From Ophiocordyceps camponoti-saundersi (nom. inval.) (lineage: Eukaryota > Ascomycota > Sordariomycetes > Hypocreales > Ophiocordycipitaceae): a stretch of 64,000 bases of DNA. The stretch is taken from contig PDHQ01000079.1 of NCBI GenBank assembly GCA_003339415.1, positions 1 through 64,000 of the forward strand. Direction: 5' to 3'. The notes below the pieces were generated by a model that saw nothing but the letters and a program-made list of their open reading frames with translations, made no database searches and was not told where the DNA came from. Made by a program: the position numbers and the translations under genes. Shown here piece after piece: positions 1 through 12,600 of this stretch; within the stretch, counting starts at the first letter, position 1; each line of letters begins with the position of its first letter.

Positions 1-1340
1 TATTATATAAGTTTTTCTAGCTAATAATATAATTTTTTATTAATATTAACTCTTTATATATTAATAATTTTATAAAGCTAAAGATTTTTAATAATTAAGT
101 ATATTTAACTTATATTTAAGCTTTTTTAAGCTATATTATACTTTTATTCTTTATTATATTATTATTTATTAAGTTATTATTATTATTACTAGGTTTTATT
201 TCTCTTATTAATATATAAAGTTTAAGAATTTTTTCCTCGCTTAATAATAATCTAAATAAAAAAAAAACTTAATTTCTATATAGTATTTCTATCGCGCTAT
301 TTATTAGTATTTTTTTTATATTAAAATAGCTTACGTAAGCTAACTAAAAATTTAGTCCTTTTAGTCTTTAGTCTTTAGTTAGTTAGTCCTTATATTTAAG
401 GACTAACTAAAGTCCTTAGGCTGACTGACTAAAGACTGACTAAAAGGTACGTACTTTTAGTCCGGACTTTTTTTAGTCAGTCCTGACTAACTAAAGACTG
501 ACTAATTTTAAACCCTGCTTCTTAGTAATAATAAGGTATAGGGTTTAAATAATATTAATAGCTTTCTAAGCGTAGATATATAATATCTTTTTAAAATTAG
601 CTTTTATATTTTTATCCGTAATAATCTAATTTTAAAAGCTTTAAAAATCCTTCTTAAAAGCTTTCTAACCTTTAATTATATTATTTTTTAGCTTAAGCTA
701 ATACTAATATTAAAAAACGTATCGAGGTTATATCTTCGTTAATATTTTAGCTTATTTCTTAGCTAAAAGATAGATATCGTATACCGTAATATTTTTATCT
801 TAGCTAAGCTAGGTAATATTACTAATAGCTTTACTAGAAAAGGACTATAAGATAATTCTTATAATAATCTTTATTTTATTATTATATTTAATAGCTTTAT
901 TTTTATTAATAAGTTAGGTTAGAACCTTATTATTAAAAATAAATAGTTTTACCTTATTAATTCGGGCTACCGCTATAAAAAATCTATATTACTTAATATA
1001 GCTTACGGCGCCTTTAAGCTTCGTATTATTAAAAGACGAAGATATAGTTATCTATTTTTATTTATTATATTTTACGCTTTTTCTTATTATTTTATATTAT
1101 ATCTCCGGATCGAGAAAGCTAGTTAAATTTTTTACTACTAAAATTAGTATAAAATAATTTTCTTCGTTTTTATTCTACGTATAGAATTTTCCGTTATATT
1201 ATAGCGTTCCGAATTAATTAAATAAGCTTAAAAATAGGAAAATAAAAATATCGTAAACTTTAGCGTAGCGGAAGCATATAATAGAAGGCGCTTATAACCT
1301 ATAGTAATATAAGGTAGGTATAGGCTATCGGGTAGGTGCA
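1..1340. repeat. RIP-mutated AT-rich repeat block
   Basis: The block is very AT-rich, has no long open frame on either strand, and is almost free of CpA and TpG while TpA is very common. That is the signature of repeat-induced point mutation in ascomycetes. The composition returns to normal between about 1270 and 1440. The element runs off the left edge of the window, so its class cannot be told. I saw no LTR or terminal repeat that would fix its right end. Confidence 0.8.
351..510. repeat. Cluster of TTAGTC-type repeats with a hairpin
   Basis: The unit TTAGTC (also read as GACTAA) recurs many times in both orientations over about 160 bp. It includes an inverted repeat with perfect 14-nt arms at 379-392 and 397-410 around a 4-nt loop. 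The cluster lies inside the RIP-mutated block. It could be the subterminal repeat array of a DNA transposon or simple-sequence decay. I do not recognise the family. Confidence 0.6.
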
Positions 1341-1812
1341 CTAATATATATATATTATATATATGCTAGGTCTAGGCTAGGATAGCTAGGCTAGGTTATG
1401 TGCCTATGGGCGAGGTCTAGCGGGGCTGGTCACGTGAACCCCCTTAACACTACCTAGGTACTAGTACTATACGGATAGAAGGGTAGAGGTCTAGATAAGG
1501 TGATCACGTGACGAGACTCATCATCTTCCCGCCCCCCCCCCCCTTTTTTTTTTTCAGCAACTTCATCTGAAGACGAAAAAAAAAGTAGAAGTTGGAGAAG
1601 GAGAAGGAGAAGAAGAAGGGAAGAGGGAGGAGAAAAAAAAAAAGAAGAGGAAACCCTCCCTCAATGAAGATGGATTAAACGCAAGAAGCAAAAACAACCC
1701 CTTTCTTTTATTTACTTTTGATTTTCCGGTCGCAGAGATCTGGAAGGAAAAAAAAAGAAGAAACGATTAGCTTTGGTCATCGCTGGCCGAGAGAAGGAGG
1801 GATGATATGTTC
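1341..1812. other. Intergenic region downstream of ilv5
   Basis: This is transition DNA between the RIP-mutated block and the 3' end of ilv5. It contains a C tract followed by a T tract near 1525-1555 and purine-rich sequence from about 1570 to 1645. Two CACGTG-core sites lie near 1432 and 1505. I see no gene here. Confidence 0.5.
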
Positions 1813-3216
1813 TTACCGCACGGCCTGGCCGGCCCGCCAAATCTCCATGTCCTTAATCTCCTTCATCTCCTTGGCGAACTGCTCGCGGTAGTCCTTCTGG
1901 CCGTTGTACTCGAGCGAGCGCTTCGTCTCGGTGCCGTCGACGACGCTGTCGTACAGGTCGCGGAAGACGGGCAGGAGGGCCTTTTTGAACTTGGGCGTCC
2001 AGTCGATGGCGCCGCGTCGGGCCGTGGTCGAGCAGGCCTCGAACATCCAGTCCATGCCGTTGGCGCCGATGAGCGGGTATAGGCTCTGGGTCGCCTCCTC
2101 GACCGTCTCGTTGAAGGCCTCGCTCGGGCTGTGGCCGCGCTCGCGCAGGACCTGGTACTGGGCCAGGAACATGCCGTGGATGCCGCCCATGAGGCAGCCG
2201 CGCTCGCCGTAGAGGTCCGAGTAGACCTCCTTCTGGAAGGTGGTCTTGTACAGGTAGCCGGAGCCGATGGCGACGCCGAGGGCGATGGCCTTCTCCTCGG
2301 CCTTGCCCGTCACGTCCTGGAAGACGGCGAAGGAGGAGTTGATGCCGCGACCCTCTCGGAAGAGAGAGCGGACGGTGCGGCCGGAGCCCTTGGGCGCGCA
2401 GAGGATGACGTCGATGTCCTTGGGCACGTCGACCTTGGTCAGGTCCTTGAAGACGGGCGAAAAGCCGTGGGAGAAGTAAAGCGTCTAGCCGAGGTCAGCA
2501 TCGCACAGCGCACCGAGGTCGTCCTCCTGGTGAGTGGGGGGGGGGGGGGAATGATATTTACCTTGCCTTTGGTCAGCTGAGGCTTGATGGCGGGCCAAGT
2601 CTCCGACTGGGCGGCGTCGCTGAGCAGGTTCATGACGATGGTACCGCGGGAGATGGCCTCGTCGACGTCGAACAGCGTCTTTCCGGGAACCCAGCCATCG
2701 TTGACGGCGTCGTTCCAAGATTTCCCGTTCTTGCGAACGCCGATGATGACGTTGAGGCCATTATCGCGAAGATTGAGACCTTGGCCGTAGCCCTGAGAGC
2801 CGTAACCGATGAGAGCGAGGGTATCATTTTTGAAATATTCCTGAGATGAGAGAAGAAGATTAGTTTAATTGAGAGGCGACGCTCCCGGAATATACATGAA
2901 ATGTCGTCCAAGACTCACCCGGAGCTTGTCCTGAGGCCAATCGGAACGCTCTATAAACCGGAGTCAGACCCTCCAGCAGACCTTTGACATGTAAGATGAT
3001 CATACCGTAGACATCCTCCTTGACGCCGGCAAAGTCAATCGTCTTCACACCACGCGTCTGCATCATAGGCCGCAAGGCAGCCGACGATGTCCTCAATAGG
3101 CCGTCTCGACCTGTGGCAAGGCTGGACAAGGACTGGCGGAGAAGGCGCGGTGACGACGCCAATTGGCGAGACGTGGTCGGCGCACGAAGCGCTCTAGAAA
3201 GACTTTTCGACGCCAT
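1813..3216 (-). CDS. ilv5: Ketol-acid reductoisomerase, mitochondrial
   Basis: Acetohydroxyacid isomeroreductase makes the dihydroxy acid precursors of valine, leucine and isoleucine in mitochondria, using NADPH and Mg2+. Four exons join in frame: 3006-3216, 2919-2950, 2562-2840 and 1813-2484, giving 397 aa, the usual fungal length. The N-terminus is rich in Arg, Ser and Ala without acidic residues, as in a mitochondrial presequence, and ends near MQTRGVKTIDFAG. The Rossmann motif GYGSQGYGQG and the C-terminal knotted domain follow, with the metal-binding Asp and Glu around DLYGERG and a conserved ETVEEATQSLYPLIG segment. All three introns are GT-AG, and exon 2 is only 32 nt. The start is ATG at 3216; the codon just upstream is TTG. 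I saw no clear Leu3 or Cpc1 site upstream. Confidence 0.96.
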
Positions 3217-5470
3217 CAAGTCGGGGGAATTCTATTCTTCTTCTTTGAGTTGTTTGCTTCTTTCAGCAGCACACAAGGGTTTTGATGATATTGGGGGGAA
3301 ACAGAATGGGGGGTCAACAAAAGCAATTGCAATGATGAGATTTAGTGAGTGAGTGAGTGAGTGACTGAGAGAGTGCGTGGAGGAAAGTGAGGGAGTGGAA
3401 AAAAAAGAGGCAGAGCAAAGTGATGCATGAATGGAAAACCTCTGTGTCTTGAAGCGATATCGGAACGTCACGTGGATTGAAGAGTGAGGCTGGAGTGAGG
3501 CTGGAGCGCCGGCATCCATCCATCCATCCATCCATCACGCATGATGGCGCTACGAAAAAGTGTGTGTGTAGCGGGCCGGCGATTAATCCGTCTCTACCTG
3601 CGATGGGAGCAAGCGAGCGGCGTTAATGCCGGGTTGTGATGTGAGTAAGACAATGGCTGGCGCTTGCTGCGATATATCCATCACATACGACATCTGGCGA
3701 CTCGGTGGGTGGTTTTCTACGATATGACGAGAGAGATGAGTCGTCTTTGCACAAGACGGATACCTAGGTAATGAGGCGGTCACTGCATATACCTACATGT
3801 TACGTCATGGGGCAACTTGAAGCCATCGTCGTCCGAAAGAGGTGAAGAAAAGGGGGTATAAAAACGACGGATGCATCATCAAGCCAGATGGTTTTGTTTC
3901 TCCCCCCTCTCTCTTATTGTACTCCTTCTGCACGTATGTATATTTCCTCGGCCGTCGTTTTAGCATACAATTAGCGAGTCGTTCTAGTCGGGGCGCATAT
4001 TTTGGTGTTTTCGGCGCACTTTTCCCGAAGAAGACGTGCATATCCGCACTGCCTAGGTACGGAGGCACATAACTCCAGACACGGGCACATGTGCCTCTAG
4101 GCTCTAGGGCCTAGGCTCTATGGATGATAGATAACACGCTCACAGACGCTGTCCGCAAGCAAAAAAAAAAAAAAGTCAAGAGAGAACGAAAGAGAAGAGC
4201 GAGATCAGAATCCCCTTTTGTTTCTTTTTTCTTCGTCGATTTTCATGTGCATGTGCATGTGCATGCGTGATACTTATGTACATATGTATGTATGTATGTA
4301 CAGAATATGCAGAGCATCTTGTACGCCGTATGTACATACTTCGTACAAGCTGCGTCATGCATGGTTCAGGTTCAAGACAAAGTCAAAGGCCTTCTTCTCT
4401 CGTTTCGTCGAATATTAACAGGTAGAAAAGGGATGAATGAAAAGCCATCATCGTTCTCGTCTTAGGCCCATTCTTTCTCATACATGGTAAGACAAAAGAA
4501 AGGATGAAATGATTAATTTACCACACAAAAAAGTGTGTTGTGTTGTGCCATGTTATGCCGTGCTCTGCGCGCTATAATAAAAGGAACATGGAATAAAGCC
4601 GAGGTTTAAACGTGGCGCGGGTGAAGCGTGATGGATGGATGGATGGATGCATCATCATGATATGGAGTTCTTGGCCCCGAGCGTGCCGCGCGAAAAAAGC
4701 AGCTGATTCATCTTTCTTTTTTCCCCCTTTTTTTCCTCTCCGTGTCAACATCTGACGCTCTTTTTTGTCAATCTCTCGCGATACATACACCAACTCTATC
4801 ACTTTCAGTCGCTAGAACTGTGAGAGCTACCTCTATTTATACTCTTTTCTAGCTGGCTTTCTAGGTACCTCCCTGCCAAAACACGTGCTTGTGGCTTATT
4901 ATTACCTACTACGTCACGAGGAGACGAGAGAGAGAAACAGCGGTCCCAGAGAGAGAGAAAAAAAACATAATCATTAATTTACCGTCCTCCTTTGCTTCTA
5001 TCCTCTTCTTCTTCTTCTCCTCCTCCTCCTCCTCCTCCTCCTTCTCCTCAACCAGCCAGCCTAATCTTCACCTCCACCTCCACCTCCATCTCCTCTTCGT
5101 CATCTGTTTCTTCTTCTTCTCCTCATCGTCCATTTCTCTCACTTCTCCCTGCGAAATTCAAGACCGGAGCGACCACATACATAAATACATACCTACAGAT
5201 AGACGCACTTCTTCTCCAACACCGACCACGGAAAAAAAGAGACGCCTCTTCGCTTTTCCTTATCCACGCATTAATTCGTGTCTCCCTCTCAGACGAGGAT
5301 AGAGACTACGACATCATCGCCTATCGTTACGACGTTGAAGCGATACAGGAACACGTCGCATATCCTTGCCATCTTATCTCTTGCTTCCCCCCGATCGACC
5401 GACCGACCGACCAACCAAACGATACCAACCGATCAGACAAAACAAATCACGCAGAGAAACGTCTCTCGCG
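3217..5470. other. Intergenic region, ilv5 to small ORF
   Basis: This is the region upstream of ilv5 and of the 68-aa gene. It holds a GAGT tetranucleotide run near 3343-3363, a CATC run near 3516-3535, CATGTG and ATGT repeats near 4246-4300, and a long pyrimidine tract with TCC repeats at about 5000-5150. That tract probably lies in the promoter or leader of the small gene. Short open frames here are low-complexity and unconvincing. I recognise no RNA gene. Confidence 0.5.
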
Positions 5471-5677
5471 ATGCCTCAAAATATCGACGCACCCGTCTCT
5501 TCCCCCATGCAAAGAAGTCGTACCTCTTCCTCGGTAACGGCGACGACACAGACTTCTCCCTCGAAACCGCCTTCGACCGATGACCTCCTCAAAGATGTCA
5601 CCCTCGTGGCCGAGGCGGCTAAGCGTGCACAAGTAGCCGTCATGGTTCGCGACTTTGAGGATTGCGCCATCTCTTAG
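5471..5677 (+). CDS. Small hypothetical protein, 68 aa
   Basis: This is a single short frame starting at the first ATG after a long pyrimidine-rich leader, in the context GCGATGCC. The N-terminal half is Ser, Thr and Pro rich. The C-terminal half, starting STDDLLKDVTLVAEAAKRAQ, looks like one amphipathic helix and ends in VMVRDFEDCAIS. That composition is far less repetitive than surrounding spurious frames, which is why I list it. I do not recognise the family for certain; small single-helix proteins of this type occur in filamentous ascomycetes. It could be the only exon of a short gene or a chance frame. No function is proposed. Confidence 0.5.
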   Translation: MPQNIDAPVSSPMQRSRTSSSVTATTQTSPSKPPSTDDLLKDVTLVAEAAKRAQVAVMVRDFEDCAIS

Positions 5678-6897
5678 TAGCACGGATCCATCGGGGAAAC
5701 CCTTTTTTTTTCGTCCCTTTTCTACATACATTTCCCCTCCCTTTCCTTTCCCTCTCTCTCTATCCTTTTCTTTACTCTCTTTCCCCCGCGCGCGTCGTGT
5801 CGAAAGAGGGCAAGACACCGAGGACAGGCTTTGTGAGGAAGGGAACGTGACAATGCGCATTGCAAGGTAGTAGCAGCTTTGGAGTCTATTTCTTCATTTC
5901 TTTTTCTTTTCTTATTTTTTCCTTCTCTTTACACACCCACTCCCTCTCTGTCCTCGTGTCTTCTGCTTGTGTACCTATGGATGGGTGTCTGAATGGGTGT
6001 ATGGCGTCAATTTGCATTGGGAGGAGGTTCAAAGGGAAAGGTTTTATAAAGACGATTCCGTCCGTAGCGTGCACAGAGAGAGAGAGAGAACAATAAAGAA
6101 GGAGCGATTCCAACAAAGAGGCGAACAAAGAACAGTTGATTACCTGCGCGAGGGCATCCGGCCAGATTGATCAGCAAACCTCGATTGTAATGAGGTCAGT
6201 TCATGTCCGTGTTCCTCACGCCTTCTTACGATGGGAACGGAGCAAGCAATGAGGCAGTGAGAGAAGGCATCAAAGAGAGAGAGAGAGGGATTCACACAGC
6301 TTCGACACTTGATTGACATGTCCCTCTCCTTTCCTACGATTCTATGGAGAATCCATTCGAGCATCGTCCAAGTACGGGGAAGAAAAGATACATGGATAAA
6401 CAAGCGCGCGTCGCATAAACGTGAATAAACGATACGATTCTGCTTGTTTATATATTTTTCCAACCTTGCTTTTACCATCTGTTCAGTTTCCATCTCGATG
6501 AAAAAGATTATCGTTGTATGTGGCGAGTCGAGGTTATGTTCTGCGTGCGTGTTTTTTTTATACATACATATGTATGTTCGCGGCTTCTTCGGATGCGATG
6601 CCGAGGCGGGAGGGCACTCACCGAGACAGGGACAGCCCTTTTTTTGCTTGACCTCGCTCACCGAGAGGCGCCGGACCTACGGATAGGCATGTACTAAAAT
6701 CTACGATGGCCTCGATAGAGGCATAGGTACTAATACGACTCCCATCTCCCCTCCGTCTCCATTCCATCCCCCCGTTCCATCTTGTTCTTCTTCCTTGATT
6801 TAAATCAAGTAAAAAAAAACTCACGATTCTCATCAGATTACACACATACACGTACACATATACACCGGATTTTCTTTCGCAGACGGCAGCTCCAACC
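5678..6897. other. Intergenic region upstream of the methyltransferase
   Basis: The stretch holds CT-rich tracts near 5700-5790 and 5890-5955, short GA repeats near 6075 and 6272, and a leader ending at the ATG at 6898. Open frames on both strands are low-complexity shadows. I see no gene or RNA. Confidence 0.45.
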
Positions 6898-7850
6898 ATG
6901 GCACACGCAATATCCGCCCCTCCCGCCCTCACCCCTCCGCAGATGCTCCTCCCCTCATCATCCTGCTCATCCTCCTCCTCTTCCCCCCACCACGCCATCG
7001 CGTCACCACCAGACGCCAGCGTCACAAGCACAAACGGCCCATCCCTCGCCCTCGCCGACCTCCTCGCCGACAGAACAGACCTCATCCCCCTCGCGCCCGT
7101 CCCGTCCCCCCGTCGCGCCACCGCCCTCGTCGCCGGATGCGGCCGGGGCTACGACGCGCTCCTCCTCGCCTCCTTCGGCTACGACGTCTGGGCCGTCGAC
7201 GACGACGGCGCGAGAATCGCAAAGGAGCGCCGTCGTCTCGCCGCCCATGGGCGACTGTATCCGCCCGTTCGGGAGGCCGTCGGCTGCGGCTCCGTCACCT
7301 GGCTCGTCGCCGACTTCCTCGCTGACGATTGGTCCCTCGGCCTAGGCTCCGACGACGGCCCCGGCCGCTTCGACCTCATCTATGACTACACGGTAGATTT
7401 GCCCCCTCCTCCTCTCCCAAGCTTCCACAAAACAAAAATCTCTCAAACCTTCCGACCCTCAAACTGACCGGGTACAATGAACTGAACAAAAAAAAAACAC
7501 AGCTCCTCTGCGCCCTCTCGCCGTCCGATCGTCCTCGCTGGGCCAAGCGCCTAGCTCAACTCATCGTTCCCGACGGACGCCTCATCTGCCTCGAGTTCCC
7601 GTCGACGAAAGCAATGTCCGAGCCCGGTCCGCCCTGGGGCGTCAGTCCCGAGCTGTACGAGGTCCTGCTGTCGGCCCCCGGCGAGGCCCCGACCTACCGC
7701 CCGGACGGTACCGTCGTCGTCGATCCCATAGCCCAGCCGCGGCACGACGCCTTGCATCGCTTGGCCATCATCAAGCCGCCCCGGACCCACGTCGCCGGCA
7801 CCGCCCCAGACGGCTCCGTACTCGACTTCATCTCTGTATGGACCCGGTGA
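6898..7850 (+). CDS. TPMT-family SAM-dependent methyltransferase
   Basis: This is probably a thiol or thiopurine S-methyltransferase of the TPMT family, which includes plant HOL-type thiol/halide methyltransferases. Two exons, 6898-7392 and 7503-7850, join in phase 0 to give 280 aa. After a Ser/Pro-rich lead of about 50 residues comes the SAM-binding motif VAGCGRGYDALLLASFGYDV followed by an acidic loop (AVDDD). The family signature spans the intron as DYT-LLCALSP, followed by GRLICLEFP and GPPWGVSPELYEVLL. The natural substrate cannot be read from sequence; detoxification of small thiols or sulfide is inferred from the family. The gene converges on the OTU2 gene, with 108 bp between stop codons. 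Confidence 0.9.
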
Positions 7851-7958
7851 CGGCGAGAGCCATGTTAAGTCAGGAAGACAGAGCAGAGCCAAATTGAACC
7901 AAAGTCGAAAAGAGAAAAAAAATCTTGTCATCTCGCGTGACTTTGAACATGTGGCTCC

Positions 7959-8894
7959 TCAAGGAGCTACCGTCTTCTTCCGCAACGAGTTGTAGTGCTC
8001 CCCCAACCCGTATCCGTGCCTGTAGTAAGCAAGCCACAGCCTCTTGCCCGTAGCCTTACCCACTTCTTCCCCAATGACCTCGACGCGCCCACTCTCGAGG
8101 ACGCGAATCTCGGCACCGTACCGTCTCGACAGGGCCGTAAGCTCCAACTGGCCGCCCCACTCAGCCGAGTCGCGCATCCGGGCGGCATAGACGTCAAAGT
8201 CCTCTGACAAAAAGGGCGCGAACTCGTCCTCGTTCTCCACCATGTAGGCGACCGCCGCCCGGCGCACCAGCCGATGAACGGGCTCGGATGATGCGGGATC
8301 GTCGCCGAGGGGGATGGCGTTCTGCTTCAGCTGGTCGGCGACGGCGGAGAAGAGGCAGTGGCCGTCTGGGGCGACTTCGTGCTCTACGAGGCCGTTCGCT
8401 TCCATTGCTTTTTTCATCGTTTGGCTTTCGTGGGCGCGGTGATCTGTCATGGAGGATGCTTCTTCGCTTGCGCGTTGGGCATCGGCTGTGCGCTCTGCTG
8501 CGCGTCGGGCTAGGCGTTCGCGCTGTCTGTTGCGCTTCTTTTGCGGAGTTGTCGTGGTGGAGTCTTGCGTGGTGTTGTCCGTGCCTTGATCTGATTTGCT
8601 CGTCTGTTCCTCGATCACCGTCTCACTTGACTCGGGCTCTTTGTCGTGGTTGTCTTCTTTGCCATCGGCCTCATCATCTTCGTCGGGCTCGTCGGCAGAC
8701 ACGGCTTTCACCTCGGCCGCCTGCTTCTCTCGAAGTAGGCGCTCGAGGTCTTCGCATTCGGCATTGACGCCCTTGCGTGTCTTCTTCGTCGCGTTCTTCT
8801 TCTTGTTGGTGATGCGGCCTTGTAGCTCTCTCAGCTCCTTGCGATGTCGAGCCTGCATCTCCTCGGCCGACTCGGCCCCGTTGGAAGACTCCAT
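7959..8894 (-). CDS. otu2: OTU-domain deubiquitinase, OTU2/OTUD6 type
   Basis: This intronless gene encodes 311 aa, close to yeast Otu2 in length. The N-terminal half is charged and helical: RHRKELRELQGRITNKKK, then an acidic stretch, then a basic RNRQRERLARRAAER segment, as in the OTUD6 group, which is linked to ribosome ubiquitination. The C-terminal OTU cysteine-protease domain has the catalytic motif APDGHCLFSAVADQL, with Asp177 and Cys180, and the catalytic His300 in GLGEHYNSLR. All catalytic residues are present, so an active enzyme is expected. The start ATG at 8894 gives the full conserved N-terminus. The gene is tail-to-tail with the methyltransferase gene. Confidence 0.93.
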   Translation of the reverse strand: MESSNGAESAEEMQARHRKELRELQGRITNKKKNATKKTRKGVNAECEDLERLLREKQAAEVKAVSADEPDEDDEADGKEDNHDKEPESSETVIEEQTSKSDQGTDNTTQDSTTTTPQKKRNRQRERLARRAAERTADAQRASEEASSMTDHRAHESQTMKKAMEANGLVEHEVAPDGHCLFSAVADQLKQNAIPLGDDPASSEPVHRLVRRAAVAYMVENEDEFAPFLSEDFDVYAARMRDSAEWGGQLELTALSRRYGAEIRVLESGRVEVIGEEVGKATGKRLWLAYYRHGYGLGEHYNSLRKKTVAP

Positions 8895-9623
8895 ACCTGT
8901 GTTAGATATTTAGGTAGAGAGTCCTTCGGTATAGTCGTATATCTATACAATTGGAAGGGTCCTGAGACGACAAGGAGGAAACCTTTCGTTGGTGGTTGGA
9001 TTAAGGCCCTGGATGCCTGTCAGTTAGTCCTCGAGCTCTTATGTAAGCTATCGCGATAAGTCAGCTACCGGATGCCGGGATGACGACGTCAAGCCACACC
9101 CTCTCTCTCTCACTTAGCCCGAATAATCTGAAGACGAATTGAAGCAATTAGTACGTTCAAAGGAAGACAGGGCTTATAGCTACGAATTCTTCTTTGATAG
9201 TATCTGCTGTATCGATGAGACCAGCGGCATCTAGCTGTGACCGGGCTATCAAACCTCTTATTCCCACGACCCCTTGAAGCCACATCTGCGATGTATACAT
9301 ATGTAGGTCCGAGTTCGCAACGAACAGATGGTTCACCAGAAGACGGTCCCTGACACGGATACAGATCGAACATACTTTTCAGCTCACACCCCTATCTAGG
9401 TATACTTGAGCAAAAAGACAACTCAGAGGCACAGCAGCTTTCACATCACAGGAACACATCCCAGCACACATCCATACCCTTCAGAGGCAGACAGTAAACG
9501 TTTCCCCCATCTCCATGCAGCTCCAACGACTAGATCCTCCGTCTAGATCGAGAAAGTCAAAACAGTGAAAAACAAAAAAGGGAAGATATCCCATGTGCGC
9601 AGTCCAACAAAGACTGCAATCAA
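8895..9623. other. Intergenic region between otu2 and apsA
   Basis: This holds the otu2 promoter side (8895-9100) and the 3' flank of the apsA-like gene. A short CT repeat lies near 9101. A frame at 9110-9373 on the minus strand has no recognisable features and I do not call it. Confidence 0.45.
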
Positions 9624-12600
9624 CTAGAAGCCCTTGAACGGGTCCTGACGATAACCCTCCTCCAAAACCCCTCCCCTCCTAGCATCGTGCCCCTGCCGAC
9701 TTCTAGGTCCACGACTACACTTCTTCCTTCGTCTCCCCCTGCCCTGCGCCGCCGACTCTTCCGGCTCGTCGTTATCGCCGTGTTCGTCGTCGTCGTCGTC
9801 GTCGGGAGACTTTGACCAGGAGAGAGGCGAGATGAAGGCCTCCATCCGCACCGTCCCGATCGTGTCTAGAAAGTGGTTCGGCCGCTGCTGCCTGGTCGAC
9901 ACCTCCGAAAGGGGAGGGGACGCCGCGACCTGGCTGCTCATGTTCCACGTCGACGCCTGAGACTGGTACAGGTCCGAGTTCACGGTCCCTACGCTGCCGT
10001 TGTTGGTCGCGGAGTGCGGCGTCGGCTGCTGCTGCTGATGGCCCAGCGGAGTCGAATAGCTGCGGAACGACGCCACCGGCCCGCCACCCCCGCCCGTGTT
10101 GCTGCGCTTGCGACCGTACAAGACGCGCTCGCTGAAGCGCGGGATCAGGGGCGGTTCGGCCGCGTCGCCCGACGGCTCACGACTGTGACCGGCTACGTTT
10201 CCGGCCTCGTCCTCCTCCTGCGGTACCGTCTTGGGCCCGTTGGATTTGCCCTTGGCCAGCCGTATCGAGTCTCTGATTCCACCGGCCCGGAACCTGCCTC
10301 GAGGAATCTCGAGGTCTGTCGGTTGTTGTTGCTGTTGTTGTCGTTGCTGCTGCTGCCGCTGCCGCTGTTGCTTCACCTTGAGATGCGGAGGGGCCAGCAT
10401 CTCCGGCACCGCATGAGACGAGTGCGCGAGAAAAGACAGGGCCGTCAGCCAAAGATAGTGTCGATCCGCCGACGTCGCCGTAAACTTGAGAGCGCGCTGC
10501 GGCGTCAGGATCAGGATTGACCGGTTGAAGACTGACGGCATGACTTTGGGCGCCGGGTTATCGTCCTTGACATCCAACACGGATTGGATCATCACTACTT
10601 TCCCGCGTCAGCAAGACAAGACAAAAATCCAGAGTCAAAGGACGCTTCCACCTACACTTCCTGCCCGATTTGCCCATGAGCGCGCTTCCAGACGAGGGCT
10701 GTTTGCTGCTCCAGAGGATAGCCCTCTCGTACGGCGCCAACCAGACCCAGCGCTTGTGTCGGTCGTTGCTGGTGTCGTCCTTGCCAGTGTTGTCCGGTAT
10801 GCCAAACGACCTCCGTCGACGCACATACTTGAGCATCCACTCGCCCACCATGGTATGGGCAATGGCGTCGACGACGCCCGTCGTCTGGGAGCCGCTCGTG
10901 CGCGTCGTCAGCTCCGTGTTAGTCGACAACTGATGGCGATGCCCCCTGCCTCGGCCGCTACCGACATCCCGATGACCCCCCGGCGCCGTGATGTCGTTGT
11001 CTGGTAATGGGGGCAAGCCCATCCCCTCGGGAGATTGCGCAGACGGCGAAAGGGGCGGCGGCGGTGACCTGCTGCCTTGTCTGCGACGGCGTTGATCCCG
11101 CGACAGCACGACGGCCGAGCGGACCTTGCGGATGTTGCGAGACTGCGTCGACTGCCGACCGCTGTTACGGCCGCCGCCGCCGGCCCGAGAACGACCTTCG
11201 ACGCGGGTCGGGCTGCTCTGACCGTCGCTCTGGGCATCCGTGTCGGCCGCCGGCTTCCGCGAGCTTGCGCGTTTCGGTATCGGGAAGGGAGGGTAGCCCG
11301 AGTCGGGCCAGCTGGGGCTCCTCGACCGTACCTGGTGACTGGCGATGCCGCTCTGGATCAGGGCCGTCCTGCGCATGGCACCGTTGCGATCCGACAGCGG
11401 CACCGGAGCGGACGACTTTTGTTGACCCTTGCCCGGCCGCCAAGTGGGATTCTTGACTCGGATTTCTTTGTCGACAAGACTAAAGGTGCTGTATAGTTCG
11501 GGGGAGGCTCCTCGCAAGGTGCTGTTCAGGGGCGGAGACTCGGGAAGCTCATCCTGCACCGGATGGGTGGGCGTCATCGGAGACCCTCGCTTGGAAGGCC
11601 GTGGCGTCTTGGACGGTGGCTTCGGTGCGGAGAGGGCGGTACGATACTCGACGTCGCTCACGTACAGATCGCCAAACTCGTCCATGCCGTCGGAACTGGC
11701 CGTGTCAAAGCCAGTAAAGAGGCTGCTTACACGGCGTGAACGCCTCGTCGACCCCGCGCGGGAGCCCGGCAGCGGATTTTCGTAATCGTCGGGAGCGTGG
11801 TAGGTGTCATAAAGCACCTCTCCGTCCGTGTGGGAAGCCGTCGGCGTGGGCGGCGAATCCGGAGCATCGCCCCCCTGCGTGAGCCGCCTGGGGTTTCGGG
11901 CCGGCGGGCCATCCGGGACGGGCGTAAAGTTCTTCGCACGCGCGGGAGAAGACGGCCGAGATGAGATGATGGACGGTTGCAGGTGCAGCGGCAGCCGCGC
12001 CAATCTCTGGTCAATCTGGATACCTTGGGTCTGCACCGACGCATCTCGTGTGGGAGCCGGCGGCAAATCCGCCTGGCAGCCAACGTTTTTGGTGTACTGA
12101 GGCAGCCGCGGTGATCGGGGCGTCGTGGGTCGACTGCGCGGAGGCTCGACGCTGATGGACGGGATCGACAGCGGCAGAGGACCGGTGGTTGGGGGCTTCG
12201 CCTGCTCCTCCGTCTGGGTGGAGGAGCTCACCATGATGGGCAGGTGGTCCTCCGAAAGAGATTCGCGCGGCGTCTTGGGCGTCTTGGGAGGACTCAACGG
12301 CTCTTCCACCGTCTGAGCCGCAGCCGAAACCATCTTTTCACCAGCCTTGAGTGTGACTATCTTGGGCGGCCGGTTGACTTGCACTCGTTTCCGCCTTTGG
12401 TTTGCCTCGATCTCCGAGTCGCCACGGGGAGGTTCGACGTCGGACAGTCTCTTTCGCGTAACGATATCGGCTTTGGTCGTTCGAGGCTCGGGTGAAGGCG
12501 GCGGCGAGTATTGGATACCCGTGTCGACGCATATGGGTGGAACCGGCCGAGCTTCCTCCTTTTCGGCCGAGTCCTCTCGGACGCGCGACACGATGCGATG

